DNA of 14,889 nucleotides from Bacteroidales bacterium. Lineage in GTDB: Bacteria; Bacteroidota; Bacteroidia; Bacteroidales; JAADGE01. The stretch is taken from contig JAOZMN010000034.1 in NCBI GenBank assembly GCA_029934265.1, forward strand, positions 1 through 14,889, written 5' to 3'. The position numbers and the translations under genes were made by a program. The notes beneath the pieces are model-generated. The model searched no databases. It saw only the letters and a list, made by a program, of their open reading frames with translations, and was not told the DNA's origin. Shown here one piece after another: positions 8,079 through 14,792 of the stretch. How positions within the stretch are numbered: position 1 is the first letter of the stretch; every line of letters starts with the position of its first letter.

Positions 8079-8108
8079 TTGCTTAAAAAAATCAAATTAT
8101 TAACTTTG
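8079..8108 (+). promoter_or_regulatory. promoter-like sequence upstream of repeat copy 3
   Basis: TTG at 8079-8081 is followed 19 nt later by TAACTTTG at 8101-8108, a good match to the Bacteroidota TTG/TAnnTTTG layout. No plus-strand gene lies downstream, since miaA is convergent. A transcript starting near 8115 would contain repeat copy 3 and end at the hairpin 8261-8297. Such matches arise by chance in AT-rich DNA, so this is tentative. Confidence 0.3.
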
Positions 8109-8125
8109 TCGGTCAGATAATAAAT

Positions 8126-8256
8126 GAGTTCGGTATAAAAAGACCCTTAGGGTTTGATTTGACAAAATTTAACAAATCTAAATATTTAATTTACAGCCTT
8201 TTACTTAAAACCCTAAGGGTTTGATTACGAAAAAATATATTTTTTAGACTGAATTC
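8126..8256 (+). mobile_element. 131-bp MITE-like repeat, copy 3
   Basis: The left end is GAGTTCGGTATAAAAAG; the right end is the complement of GAATTCAGTCTAAAAAA. Flanks are ATAAAT (8120-8125) and ATATAT (8257-8262), consistent with a 6-bp target duplication carrying one later substitution. Internal arms are at 8141-8155 and 8208-8222, with C-to-T at 8221 that keeps a G-U pair in plus-strand RNA. It lies in the convergent gap between the AsmA-like gene and miaA, and its right target duplication overlaps the outer bases of the terminator hairpin at 8261-8297. Confidence 0.88.
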
Positions 8257-8260
8257 ATAT

Positions 8261-8297
8261 ATAGTTAGGGGGTCATTCAAAGTGAACCCCTAACTAT
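8261..8297. terminator. hairpin terminator between convergent genes
   Basis: ATAGTTAGGGGGTCA (8261-8275) pairs with its near-complement at 8283-8297 around a 7-nt loop; 14 of 15 positions pair, with one G-A mismatch. On the plus strand it is followed by the T-rich stretch TTAATTTT, so it suits plus-strand termination best. It lies 20 bp beyond the miaA stop on the minus strand, so it may act in both directions. Confidence 0.7.
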
Positions 8298-8317
8298 TTA
8301 ATTTTAAAAAAATCCCA

Positions 8318-9241
8318 TTAATTTTGTAACCAACTTAAAGCCAAATCCACTTTTTGTTCAGCCGGCAGAAAACCGTCTATTTTTTTTATATCGAAACCGT
8401 TTCTTTCCATTTTTCGAAACCAAGTAAGCTGTCGTTTGGAAAATTGATGAATTGCAGTATTCAGTTTTTCAAACATTTCATTATAAGATAATTGCCCGGA
8501 TAAATACATCGTAATAAATTTATATTCCAGACCGTAATATATAAGAGTTTCTTTTGGAATGCCGTTCTTAATCAGCATTTCAACTTCCTCTATCATACCG
8601 TTTTGCAGACGTTCTTTAAGTCTTCTTGTTATTCTGTTTCGGCGAGAATCTCTGTCAAATTTAATTTGAACTATCAGGCTGTTTATTTTCGGATAATCAA
8701 AATCAATATTTTTATTTTCGTCATAAAAAAGAGCAATTTCAACGGCTCTTATTAAGCGTTTGCGTGAAGAAGTATCGCTTATATTATGCAAAGTTTTGTT
8801 TTTTTTCAATATCTCTGAAAGTTCCTTATCCGATTTGTTATCGAGTTTACTTATAAGTTCCGGATTTTTGGGTACATTTATTAATTTGTAAGCTTTTAAT
8901 ACAGCCTCGATGTACATTCCCGTACCTCCTGAAAGTATCGGAAATTTATTTTCTTTTTTTATTTCATTGTAAACTTTCAAAAAATCGGCTTGATACCTGT
9001 AAACATTATATTTTTCTCCGGCATCAATAATATCTGTCAGATGATAAGGGATTTTTTCCCCGTTTACGGTATATTCTTCCAAATCTTTTCCTGTTCCGAT
9101 GTCCATATTTCGATATACCTGTCGAGAATCTGCACTTATAATTTCTGCATTTAATCGCAAAGCGAGATTTACCGCAAAAGAAGTTTTCCCGCCGGCAGTC
9201 GCTCCGAGAACAGTTATCATATCATATTTAGGATTTTTCAT
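8318..9241 (-). CDS. miaA: tRNA dimethylallyltransferase MiaA
   Basis: MiaA transfers a dimethylallyl group to N6 of A37 in tRNAs that read codons starting with U. The 307-residue product has the P-loop GATAGGKTS at 13-21, then ISADSRQVYRNMDIGTGK (family DSRQVY block), LSGGTGMYIEAVL, SSRKRLIRAVEI, and the C-terminal block AIHQFSKRQLTWFRKMERNG. The segment YGLEYKFI replaces the more common GYKE/Q block and marks a variant I associate with Bacteroidota. The ATG at 9241 was chosen because the P-loop then falls at the usual distance; the frame extends to a TTG at 9298, but the extra 19 residues are not family-like. A second ATG, 7 codons further in, is also possible. It is convergent with the AsmA-like gene and divergent from smpB. 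Family assignment is secure. Confidence 0.93.
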   Translation of the reverse strand: MKNPKYDMITVLGATAGGKTSFAVNLALRLNAEIISADSRQVYRNMDIGTGKDLEEYTVNGEKIPYHLTDIIDAGEKYNVYRYQADFLKVYNEIKKENKFPILSGGTGMYIEAVLKAYKLINVPKNPELISKLDNKSDKELSEILKKNKTLHNISDTSSRKRLIRAVEIALFYDENKNIDFDYPKINSLIVQIKFDRDSRRNRITRRLKERLQNGMIEEVEMLIKNGIPKETLIYYGLEYKFITMYLSGQLSYNEMFEKLNTAIHQFSKRQLTWFRKMERNGFDIKKIDGFLPAEQKVDLALSWLQN

Positions 9242-9287
9242 TTTCAGAATTTTTAAATATGTTTTTTTGAAACAAAATAAAATATTT

Positions 9288-9303
9288 AACTTTGACAAAG
9301 TTC
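9288..9303. repeat. palindrome AACTTTGaCAAAGTTC, copy 1
   Basis: AACTTTGACAAAGTTC is a 7-bp-arm palindrome around a single A. A nearly identical and longer palindrome recurs at 9380-9398, 93 bp further on. Both lie in the divergent gap between miaA and smpB. They may be a pair of regulator sites or remnants of a small repeated element. Confidence 0.55.
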
Positions 9304-9320
9304 AGACTTCGGTCTGTTTT
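9303..9320 (+). terminator. TTCG-loop hairpin with T-tract
   Basis: CAGAC-TTCG-GTCTG has a perfect 5-bp stem closing a cUUCGg-type tetraloop, unusually stable in RNA, and is followed by TTTT on the plus strand. This is the shape of an intrinsic terminator, yet no plus-strand gene precedes it. It might end antisense transcription entering miaA's leader region, or fold in a leader RNA. Confidence 0.4.
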
Positions 9321-9322
9321 AA

Positions 9323-9330
9323 TATATTTG
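9323..9330 (+). promoter_or_regulatory. -7-like box upstream of smpB
   Basis: TATATTTG matches TAnnTTTG exactly, about 140 bp before the smpB ATG, and would give a leader containing the palindrome at 9380-9398. No TTG at normal -33 spacing was seen. Confidence 0.25.
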
Positions 9331-9379
9331 ATACAGAATAAAAATACACACATTATCAAGATGTTAGTATTTTGCAAAA

Positions 9380-9398
9380 AGAACTTTGGCAAAGTTCT
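9380..9398. repeat. perfect 19-bp palindrome, copy 2 of the AACTTTG/CAAAGTT motif
   Basis: AGAACTTTGGCAAAGTTCT has perfect 9-bp arms around one central G. It shares the core AACTTTG-N-CAAAGTTC with the site at 9288-9303. With a one-base centre it is better suited to binding a symmetric protein dimer than to forming an RNA hairpin. It lies 74 bp upstream of smpB. Confidence 0.6.
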
Positions 9399-9472
9399 AC
9401 CATACTGTTTTGAGTGGATAATAAGCAGAAGTGTCAAAACTTTTGTAAGAGTATTTAAGATTTAACAAAGAT

Positions 9473-9946
9473 ATGAAAAATTACATTAATATAAAAAACA
9501 GAAAGGCTTGGTTCAATTACGAAATTCTTGAAAAATTTGTTGCCGGCATAGAACTTTACGGAACAGAAATAAAGTCGATACGAGCCGGCAAAATCAGTTT
9601 AACCGATTCTTATTGCGTTTTATTGCCGGCACTCGGCAAGCCTCAAAAATCAGAACTTTGGGTAAAAATGTATATTGCCGAATATACTCACGGAAGTTAC
9701 AATAATCACGAACCACGCAGAGAGCGAAAATTACTTCTTAACAGAAAAGAAATAAATAAAATTGCTCGGAAGGTAATAACGACAGGTTTATCCATAATTC
9801 CTTTACGGATTTTTATTAACGACAGAGGTTATGCCAAAATTGAAGTGGCAATAGCACAAGGAAAGAAAAAATACGACAAACGACAAAGTCTGAAAGAAAA
9901 AGACGACAAAAGAGAAATGGCAAGATTAAAAAAAGTTAAGTATTAG
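9473..9946 (+). CDS. smpB: SsrA-binding protein SmpB
   Basis: SmpB binds tmRNA and brings it to stalled ribosomes for trans-translation. The 157-residue product has the family's oligonucleotide-binding β-barrel: an N-terminal NRKAWFNYEILEKFVAGIEL block, GTEIKSIRAGKISLTDSY, YTHGSYNNHEPRRERKLLL (the family's NHxPxRxRKLLL block) and GLSIIPLRIF followed by GYAKIEVAIAQGKKKYDKR. A basic C-terminal tail (about 133-157) ends LKKVKY; this tail enters the empty mRNA channel. Length and motifs are normal. The ATG at 9473 gives the standard N-terminus. It is divergent from miaA, with the palindromes and the T-tract hairpin in the shared 231-bp gap, and 83 bp upstream of the next gene, so readthrough into that gene is possible. 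The ssrA gene is not in this window. Confidence 0.95.
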   Translation: MKNYINIKNRKAWFNYEILEKFVAGIELYGTEIKSIRAGKISLTDSYCVLLPALGKPQKSELWVKMYIAEYTHGSYNNHEPRRERKLLLNRKEINKIARKVITTGLSIIPLRIFINDRGYAKIEVAIAQGKKKYDKRQSLKEKDDKREMARLKKVKY

Positions 9947-10029
9947 AACTTGAATAATGCAGGCAAGATATATTCACGATACAATATGGAAAATCCCCTG
10001 TTTATGTATCAAACTTAAAAAATATAATT

Positions 10030-10575
10030 ATGAACAAAAAAGAATATTTATTTCCGATATTATTGATTTTATTAACTGTTGTTTTTGTAGGAGTTTCTCT
10101 TGCAGTGATACTTACAAGAGGGAAATCCGCAAAATGGGTAAATCGCAAAATGAAAATCGGAGCATTGATGCTGAGTATGACTTTACCGTCCCTTGCCGGT
10201 GCACAGGTAACAGACTCTTTGCCTCCGGTGGTAACGTGTTATTATCCGGTAATCTTAAATGAAATGACAATAAACAATTCGGAAGGAAAGATGCTGAAAA
10301 TTCAAAAGCGAAAAGATAAAATTATAAAAGGAAATATCACTTCAAGAGTAGGTAATAATTTTTCATATTCGATAAAAGACAGCTCAGGAAACGAAGTTCA
10401 AGCTCAAGAGGTTCTTCCGGCAGACGGAAATTTTGACAGCTATACGGAAGACTTTGAAATAGAAATCAACAGGAAAATCAAACACGGAGAATATATACTT
10501 TATCTGTATTCAATGCTTGTATCGGAGCAAACTAAAAATAATCATACAGCGGTGTACAAGTTAAATGTAAGATGA
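10030..10575 (+). CDS. membrane/exported protein with a single cysteine, paired with a radical SAM gene
   Basis: I do not recognise this 181-residue protein with certainty. It has a transmembrane segment at about 7-29, a basic linker (RGKSAKWVNRKMK, 30-42), and a second hydrophobic segment at 43-57 ending LAGAQ, which looks like a signal peptidase I site but lacks a lipobox cysteine. After this comes PPVVTCYYPV (65-74) with the only cysteine of the protein, C70, then a β-rich domain of about 100 residues (IKGNITSR, NFSYSIKDSSGNEV, DGNFDSYTEDFEIEI, HGEYILYLYS). I recall similar Bacteroidota proteins in which the second hydrophobic stretch ends in cysteine like a lipoprotein. The gene is followed after 81 bp by a radical SAM/SPASM enzyme in the same direction. 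That it is the substrate or partner of that enzyme is inference from position only. Confidence 0.65.
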   Translation: MNKKEYLFPILLILLTVVFVGVSLAVILTRGKSAKWVNRKMKIGALMLSMTLPSLAGAQVTDSLPPVVTCYYPVILNEMTINNSEGKMLKIQKRKDKIIKGNITSRVGNNFSYSIKDSSGNEVQAQEVLPADGNFDSYTEDFEIEINRKIKHGEYILYLYSMLVSEQTKNNHTAVYKLNVR

Positions 10576-10656
10576 AACCCTCATCGAGAAGTTTAATAAT
10601 CTTTTACAAGAATATAATTGATTGTTTTTTAACTATTTAGCTTGTTTTTTGTACAG

Positions 10657-11679
10657 ATGAAAATAAAAATTCCTCACATAAGCCTTGAAGTTACGTCTGT
10701 CTGTAATTTGAAATGTAAATATTGCTATAATATTTGGAAAGCTCCGGATAACGGTGATTTTAAGCAATTTAACTCATATTCAAAAGCAAAAAAAACTTTA
10801 AAACGAATTTTCAAAATTGCAGATGTCAATCATATTACATTTACCGGAGGTGAGCCGTTTTTATCGGAAAGATTTTCTGAATTAGTTTTATATGCAAGAA
10901 TGAAAAAAAAATCCGTTGCCGTAATTTCAAACGGAAATTCTGCAAATAAACGAGCATACGAACAAATGGTTTCGCTCGGCGTGGAATTATTTGAATTACC
11001 CGTCCACTCTCCCGACCCGATTGCACACGATTACATGACAAACATAAAAGGCTCGTGGAAAAAATCGGTAAATTCTATAAAAGAATTGATTTCGTTAAAC
11101 GCTAATGTTGTGGCAGTTATAGTTATTACAAAAGCAAATTACAAACAAATTGCAGAAACATTAATTTTCATTAAATCGCTCGGAATTTCACGAATTATGC
11201 TGAACCGATTTAATATTGGCGGACAGGGCATTGCAGAAAAAGATAATTTAATTATTTCGCAAAAAGAACTTGCTCAAACATACAGGATTGCATCTGAAAC
11301 CGGTAAAACACACAAACTTTTACTTTCGTCGAATGTTTGTACACCGCTTTGTGTGATTAGTCCGGAAGATTTTGGAGGAATTATATTTTCAACTTGCTCT
11401 TCTGATGTCAAAAAACGTCCTTTAACCATTGATATTTCCGGCGACTTACGTTTTTGCAATCATTCGCCGACCGTTCTCGGGAATATTTTTAAAGACGATT
11501 TAAACGAGATGTTAAATTCTGAAAAAGCACGACTTTGGGAAAATATTGTCCCTGATTTCTGTTCGGATTGTTCCTTATATTCACAATGTATGGGCGGTTG
11601 CCGTGCCGCTTCCGAGCAAATGAATCTTTCCTTAAATTCTCCCGACCCGATTATTAAATTGGCAGGGTACAAAAAATAA
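10657..11679 (+). CDS. radical SAM/SPASM domain enzyme
   Basis: The 340-residue protein begins with a radical SAM core: CNLKCKYC at 16-23 (C16, C20, C23 bind the SAM-reactive 4Fe-4S cluster) and TGGEP at 63-67. The C-terminal part has a SPASM-type cysteine set (C247, C267 in GDLRFCNH, C302, C305, C311, C315 in the CxxCxxxxxCxxxC pattern), plus C228 and C232, expected to hold auxiliary iron-sulfur clusters. SPASM enzymes commonly modify peptides or proteins, sometimes cofactor precursors. FELPVHSPDPIAHD and NRFNIGGQG are conserved-looking blocks of this subgroup, whose substrate I do not know. The ATG at 10657 is preferred to a TTG at 10642, because it puts the cysteine motif at a normal distance from the start. 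The preceding gene encodes a one-cysteine exported protein, a candidate partner. It converges on the flippase-like gene with only 13 bp between stops. Confidence 0.88.
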   Translation: MKIKIPHISLEVTSVCNLKCKYCYNIWKAPDNGDFKQFNSYSKAKKTLKRIFKIADVNHITFTGGEPFLSERFSELVLYARMKKKSVAVISNGNSANKRAYEQMVSLGVELFELPVHSPDPIAHDYMTNIKGSWKKSVNSIKELISLNANVVAVIVITKANYKQIAETLIFIKSLGISRIMLNRFNIGGQGIAEKDNLIISQKELAQTYRIASETGKTHKLLLSSNVCTPLCVISPEDFGGIIFSTCSSDVKKRPLTIDISGDLRFCNHSPTVLGNIFKDDLNEMLNSEKARLWENIVPDFCSDCSLYSQCMGGCRAASEQMNLSLNSPDPIIKLAGYKK

Positions 11680-11692
11680 TTGTAACATTAAA

Positions 11693-12694
11693 TCATTGCA
11701 CTTTTTTTTCTTTATTTACAATCGGAAGTAAAATAAACGACAGCACTCCGAGTATTATCAGGAAAAGAGTCATTGCACCGTGTGTTGCAAAAGCAAAAGC
11801 CGAAGCATCGACAGTTGAAATATCATAAATAGTAAGAGTTTGGATTACCATAAAATGCCACGTCCCGATTCCGCCCGGCGAAGGAATTACCATTCCGAAA
11901 CTCGACATTACAAAAACTGTCAGACCGGTAAAAATATCAAGTTCGGAAGTTGCATCGAAAGCAAAAAAACATACATAAATCATAATAAAATACATAAGCC
12001 AAATAAATATTGTATGAAATATAAATTCGGCTTTTCTTTTCATGTGAATTACCGTTTTTATACCTTCGAAAACGCTTAATAAAATTTCTTTTATTTTGCT
12101 ATAAATTGATAATTTTTTAATCTTATTCCTTAATATCCAAAGTATTAATAAAATTAAAATAAATATTCCAAAAATAAGGAACAAGGTTATCGGCGAAGAA
12201 AACAGATTTGAAAAACGTTCTTGTATTCCCGGATTCTTTTCAATAATTTTCTCTACAACAGGAAATTGAGTAACAAGTACAATTCCGAGTAACAAAAAAA
12301 GCATGATAAAATCGAAAACTCTGTCTATAAATACCGTTCCGACAAGTTTTGCAAACGGTACTTTTTCATATTTTGCCATGGTTCCGCAACGAGCAAGTTC
12401 GCCCGAACGAGGTATTGCCATATTGGACAAATAAGTTATCATTACGGCAAAAAAAGCATTTATGTTTCTTGGTTTATATCCCAAAGGATTTATCAAAATA
12501 TTCCACCGCACGGCACGGCTCCAATGACTCAAAAATGCTAAAATTAAAGAAAGTCCTATCCACCACCAGTTAGCGTGTTCGAGCGATTTTTTAATCTCTT
12601 CGACAGGCTGGTCTTTATATACCCACCAAAATATTACTATTCCTATCACAAAAAAAATTGTGATTTTTAATGCCTTTTTAATGTTTTCGTTCAT
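11693..12694 (-). CDS. flippase-like membrane protein (lysylphosphatidylglycerol synthase TM / UPF0104 type)
   Basis: This 333-residue polytopic protein has about eight hydrophobic segments, roughly at 9-26, 43-58, 78-94, 126-144, 168-188, 226-246, 255-271 and 299-325. Motifs of the family are seen: IPRSGELARC at 94-103 (PxRxGE), FIDRVFD at 122-128, and PSPGGIGTWH at 271-280 (usually PGGxGxxE). The family includes the membrane part of MprF, which flips aminoacylated phospholipids, and AglD-like proteins; here the soluble lysyl-transferase domain is absent, so only a lipid or lipid-linked-sugar translocation role is plausible. The substrate is not predictable from the sequence. The ATG at 12694 gives a natural N-terminus. 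It is convergent with the radical SAM gene and divergent from gpmI; no clear promoter box was found on the minus strand. Confidence 0.85.
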   Translation of the reverse strand: MNENIKKALKITIFFVIGIVIFWWVYKDQPVEEIKKSLEHANWWWIGLSLILAFLSHWSRAVRWNILINPLGYKPRNINAFFAVMITYLSNMAIPRSGELARCGTMAKYEKVPFAKLVGTVFIDRVFDFIMLFLLLGIVLVTQFPVVEKIIEKNPGIQERFSNLFSSPITLFLIFGIFILILLILWILRNKIKKLSIYSKIKEILLSVFEGIKTVIHMKRKAEFIFHTIFIWLMYFIMIYVCFFAFDATSELDIFTGLTVFVMSSFGMVIPSPGGIGTWHFMVIQTLTIYDISTVDASAFAFATHGAMTLFLIILGVLSFILLPIVNKEKKVQ

Positions 12695-12722
12695 GTTTTA
12701 TTAATTTTATACAAAAAAAAGG

Positions 12723-12730
12723 TATATTTG
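12723..12730 (+). promoter_or_regulatory. -7-like box for gpmI-arfB
   Basis: TATATTTG matches TAnnTTTG exactly and would give a leader of about 120 nt to gpmI. No -33 TTG at normal spacing was seen. The leader contains a tandem 8-bp repeat ACAACTTC (about 12822-12837) with no evident function. Confidence 0.3.
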
Positions 12731-12854
12731 TCGGAATTAAAAATTTATTAGCTTAAATAATATCAATAGTTCATTAAATTTTTAATTATAAGCATTTTAC
12801 CGAGTTTGAATTAATAAACTTAACAACTTCACAACTTCAAAATTTACAATATAT

Positions 12855-14378
12855 ATGAAATCGGACAAAAAAGCAATATTAATCATACTTGATGGCTGGG
12901 GAATCGGTGATAAAAGCAAGTCAGACGCAATTTATAATACGCCGACACCATATCTCGATAAATTAAAATCGGAATATCCGAATTCTACACTTCAAACTTC
13001 CGGCGAAAACGTAGGTTTGCCCGAAGGACAAATGGGAAATTCGGAAGTCGGACACTTAAATATCGGTGCCGGGCGTGTTGTATATCAAGACCTTGTCAAA
13101 ATAAATAAAGCTGTTGCAGATAATTCTATTACAGAAAATACTGTATTGAAAAATGCTTTTGAATATGCCGGAGAAAACAATAAAGCCGTTCATTTTATCG
13201 GACTTGTTTCAGACGGAGGCGTACATTCTTCGCAAGAACATCTGCATAAATTGTGCGATATTACAGGAGAATATGGTTTGAAGAAAGTCTATATACACGC
13301 TATAACCGACGGCAGAGATACAGACCCTCGAAGCGGTTTGGGATATATCCGAAAATTAGAAAAACATCTCGAAACTTCCAACGGAAAAGTTGCAAGTTTA
13401 ATCGGCAGATATTACACAATGGACAGGGACAAGCGGTGGGAGCGTGTAAAAAAAGGCTATGATTTAATGGTAAAAGGTATCGGTAAAAAATTCGATAATG
13501 TAATTCAAGCAGTGGAAAATTCTTATTCGCAAGAAAAAACAGATGAATTTATCGAACCGGTTATAATTGTTGATGAATATGACAACCCGATAGGAAAAAT
13601 TAAAGATGGTGATGTAGTTATTTGTTATAATTTTCGTACAGACAGACTTCGTGAAATTACCACCGTACTTACGCAGGAAGATATGCCGGACGAAGGTATG
13701 AAAACCTTAGATTTATATTATTTGACAATGACCCGTTACGATGAAAATTTCAAAAACATAAATATTGTTTACGATAAAGAAAACTTAAATAATACCATAG
13801 GTGAACTTCTCGAAAAAGCCGGTAAAAAACAATTACGAATTGCCGAAACCGAAAAGTTTGCACACGTAACTTTCTTTATGTCAGGTGGTCGTGAGGCAAA
13901 ATTTGAAGGAGAAGACCGAATACTCGTACCTTCGCCCAAAGTTGCAACTTACGATTTGCAACCCGAAATGAGTGCTTTAATTGTTACCGAAAAACTTGTT
14001 ACGGAAATCGAAAAAGAAAAATACGATTTTATTTGCTTGAATTTTGCAAACGGCGACATGGTAGGACATACAGGAATTTATCAGGCTATCGAAAAAGCTG
14101 TAAAAACGGTTGATTCTTGTGTGGAGAAAGTTGTAGAAACGGCAAAAAAATCAAATTATTCCGTATTGATAATCGCCGACCATGGAAATGCCGATTATGC
14201 TTTAAATCCAACCGGAACACCGAATACGGCACATTCCTTAAATCCTGTTCCTTGTATATTGGTTGATAAAAATCATACAAAAATTAAAAACGGTATTCTT
14301 GCAGATGTCGCACCTACTTTACTGAAAGTAATGGAAATGGAAATTCCGAAAGAAATGACAGGTGAAATATTGATTTAA
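12855..14378 (+). CDS. gpmI: 2,3-bisphosphoglycerate-independent phosphoglycerate mutase
   Basis: GpmI interconverts 3- and 2-phosphoglycerate in glycolysis and gluconeogenesis, using two manganese ions and a phosphoserine intermediate. The 507-residue product has the usual family length. Visible active-site blocks are LDGWG at 12-16 (metal-binding D13), GQMGNSEVGH with the nucleophilic serine S63, DGRDTDPRSG, GRYYTMDRDKRWERV, FRTDRLREI, NFANGDMVGHTG and ADHGNAD with D442 and H443 as metal ligands. It belongs to the alkaline-phosphatase superfamily, with the phosphotransferase domain inserted in the phosphatase domain. Only two bases separate its stop codon from arfB, so the two are almost certainly co-transcribed. 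Nothing unusual was seen. Confidence 0.96.
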   Translation: MKSDKKAILIILDGWGIGDKSKSDAIYNTPTPYLDKLKSEYPNSTLQTSGENVGLPEGQMGNSEVGHLNIGAGRVVYQDLVKINKAVADNSITENTVLKNAFEYAGENNKAVHFIGLVSDGGVHSSQEHLHKLCDITGEYGLKKVYIHAITDGRDTDPRSGLGYIRKLEKHLETSNGKVASLIGRYYTMDRDKRWERVKKGYDLMVKGIGKKFDNVIQAVENSYSQEKTDEFIEPVIIVDEYDNPIGKIKDGDVVICYNFRTDRLREITTVLTQEDMPDEGMKTLDLYYLTMTRYDENFKNINIVYDKENLNNTIGELLEKAGKKQLRIAETEKFAHVTFFMSGGREAKFEGEDRILVPSPKVATYDLQPEMSALIVTEKLVTEIEKEKYDFICLNFANGDMVGHTGIYQAIEKAVKTVDSCVEKVVETAKKSNYSVLIIADHGNADYALNPTGTPNTAHSLNPVPCILVDKNHTKIKNGILADVAPTLLKVMEMEIPKEMTGEILI

Positions 14379-14380
14379 TT

Positions 14381-14788
14381 ATGGAAAGAAATTTTAACAC
14401 CGAATTTATATTTTCCGCAGTACGAAGCAGCGGTCCCGGCGGACAGCACGTAAATAAAGTCAGCACTAAAGCCGAACTTCGTTTTGATGTGAATAAATCT
14501 TTATTGTTAAATCCGGAAGAAAAAATTTTAGTACTCGAAAATCTTAAAAACAAACTTACAAAAGACGGATTGCTGATAATTACTTCGCAAGAAACACGCA
14601 GTCTGTCGGAAAATAAGAAAATTTGTATCAGTAAATTTTACGAAATTATAGAAAAAGCATTAATAAAACCTACGATACGAAAAAAAGTACTTCCTTCCAA
14701 AACTTGGCATAAAAATCGCTTGGAAGACAAGAAGAAAAATGCTCAAAAAAAAGAAATTAGAAAAAATATTAATTTGAAAGAGTTTTAA
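14381..14788 (+). CDS. arfB: ArfB-type peptidyl-tRNA hydrolase (ribosome rescue)
   Basis: ArfB (YaeJ) hydrolyses peptidyl-tRNA on ribosomes stalled without a stop codon. The 135-residue product has the release-factor catalytic motif GPGGQ at 18-22 within RSSGPGGQHVNKVSTKAEL and lacks the codon-recognition domains of full release factors. The C-terminal tail from about residue 95 is strongly basic (KKVLPSKTWHKNRLEDKKK and onward), as expected for the part that enters the empty mRNA channel. Length fits the family. It starts two bases after gpmI stops, and repeat copy 4 begins four bases after its own stop. SmpB, the other rescue pathway's protein, is encoded about 4.4 kb upstream in the same window. 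Assignment is secure. Confidence 0.94.
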   Translation: MERNFNTEFIFSAVRSSGPGGQHVNKVSTKAELRFDVNKSLLLNPEEKILVLENLKNKLTKDGLLIITSQETRSLSENKKICISKFYEIIEKALIKPTIRKKVLPSKTWHKNRLEDKKKNAQKKEIRKNINLKEF

Positions 14789-14792
14789 CCTT

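Noticed and set aside
9242..9298. Extended MiaA N-terminus from a TTG start
   Set aside because: The extra residues do not look like the family, and the ATG at 9241 gives normal P-loop spacing.
9957..10262. Plus-strand open frame of 101 codons overlapping the 10030-10575 gene
   Set aside because: The peptide is not protein-like, whereas the overlapping frame has clear hydrophobic segments and a folded-looking domain; it is an out-of-frame shadow.
10642..10656. Extended radical SAM start at TTG
   Set aside because: The ATG at 10657 gives a typical N-terminus; only five extra residues are gained by the TTG.
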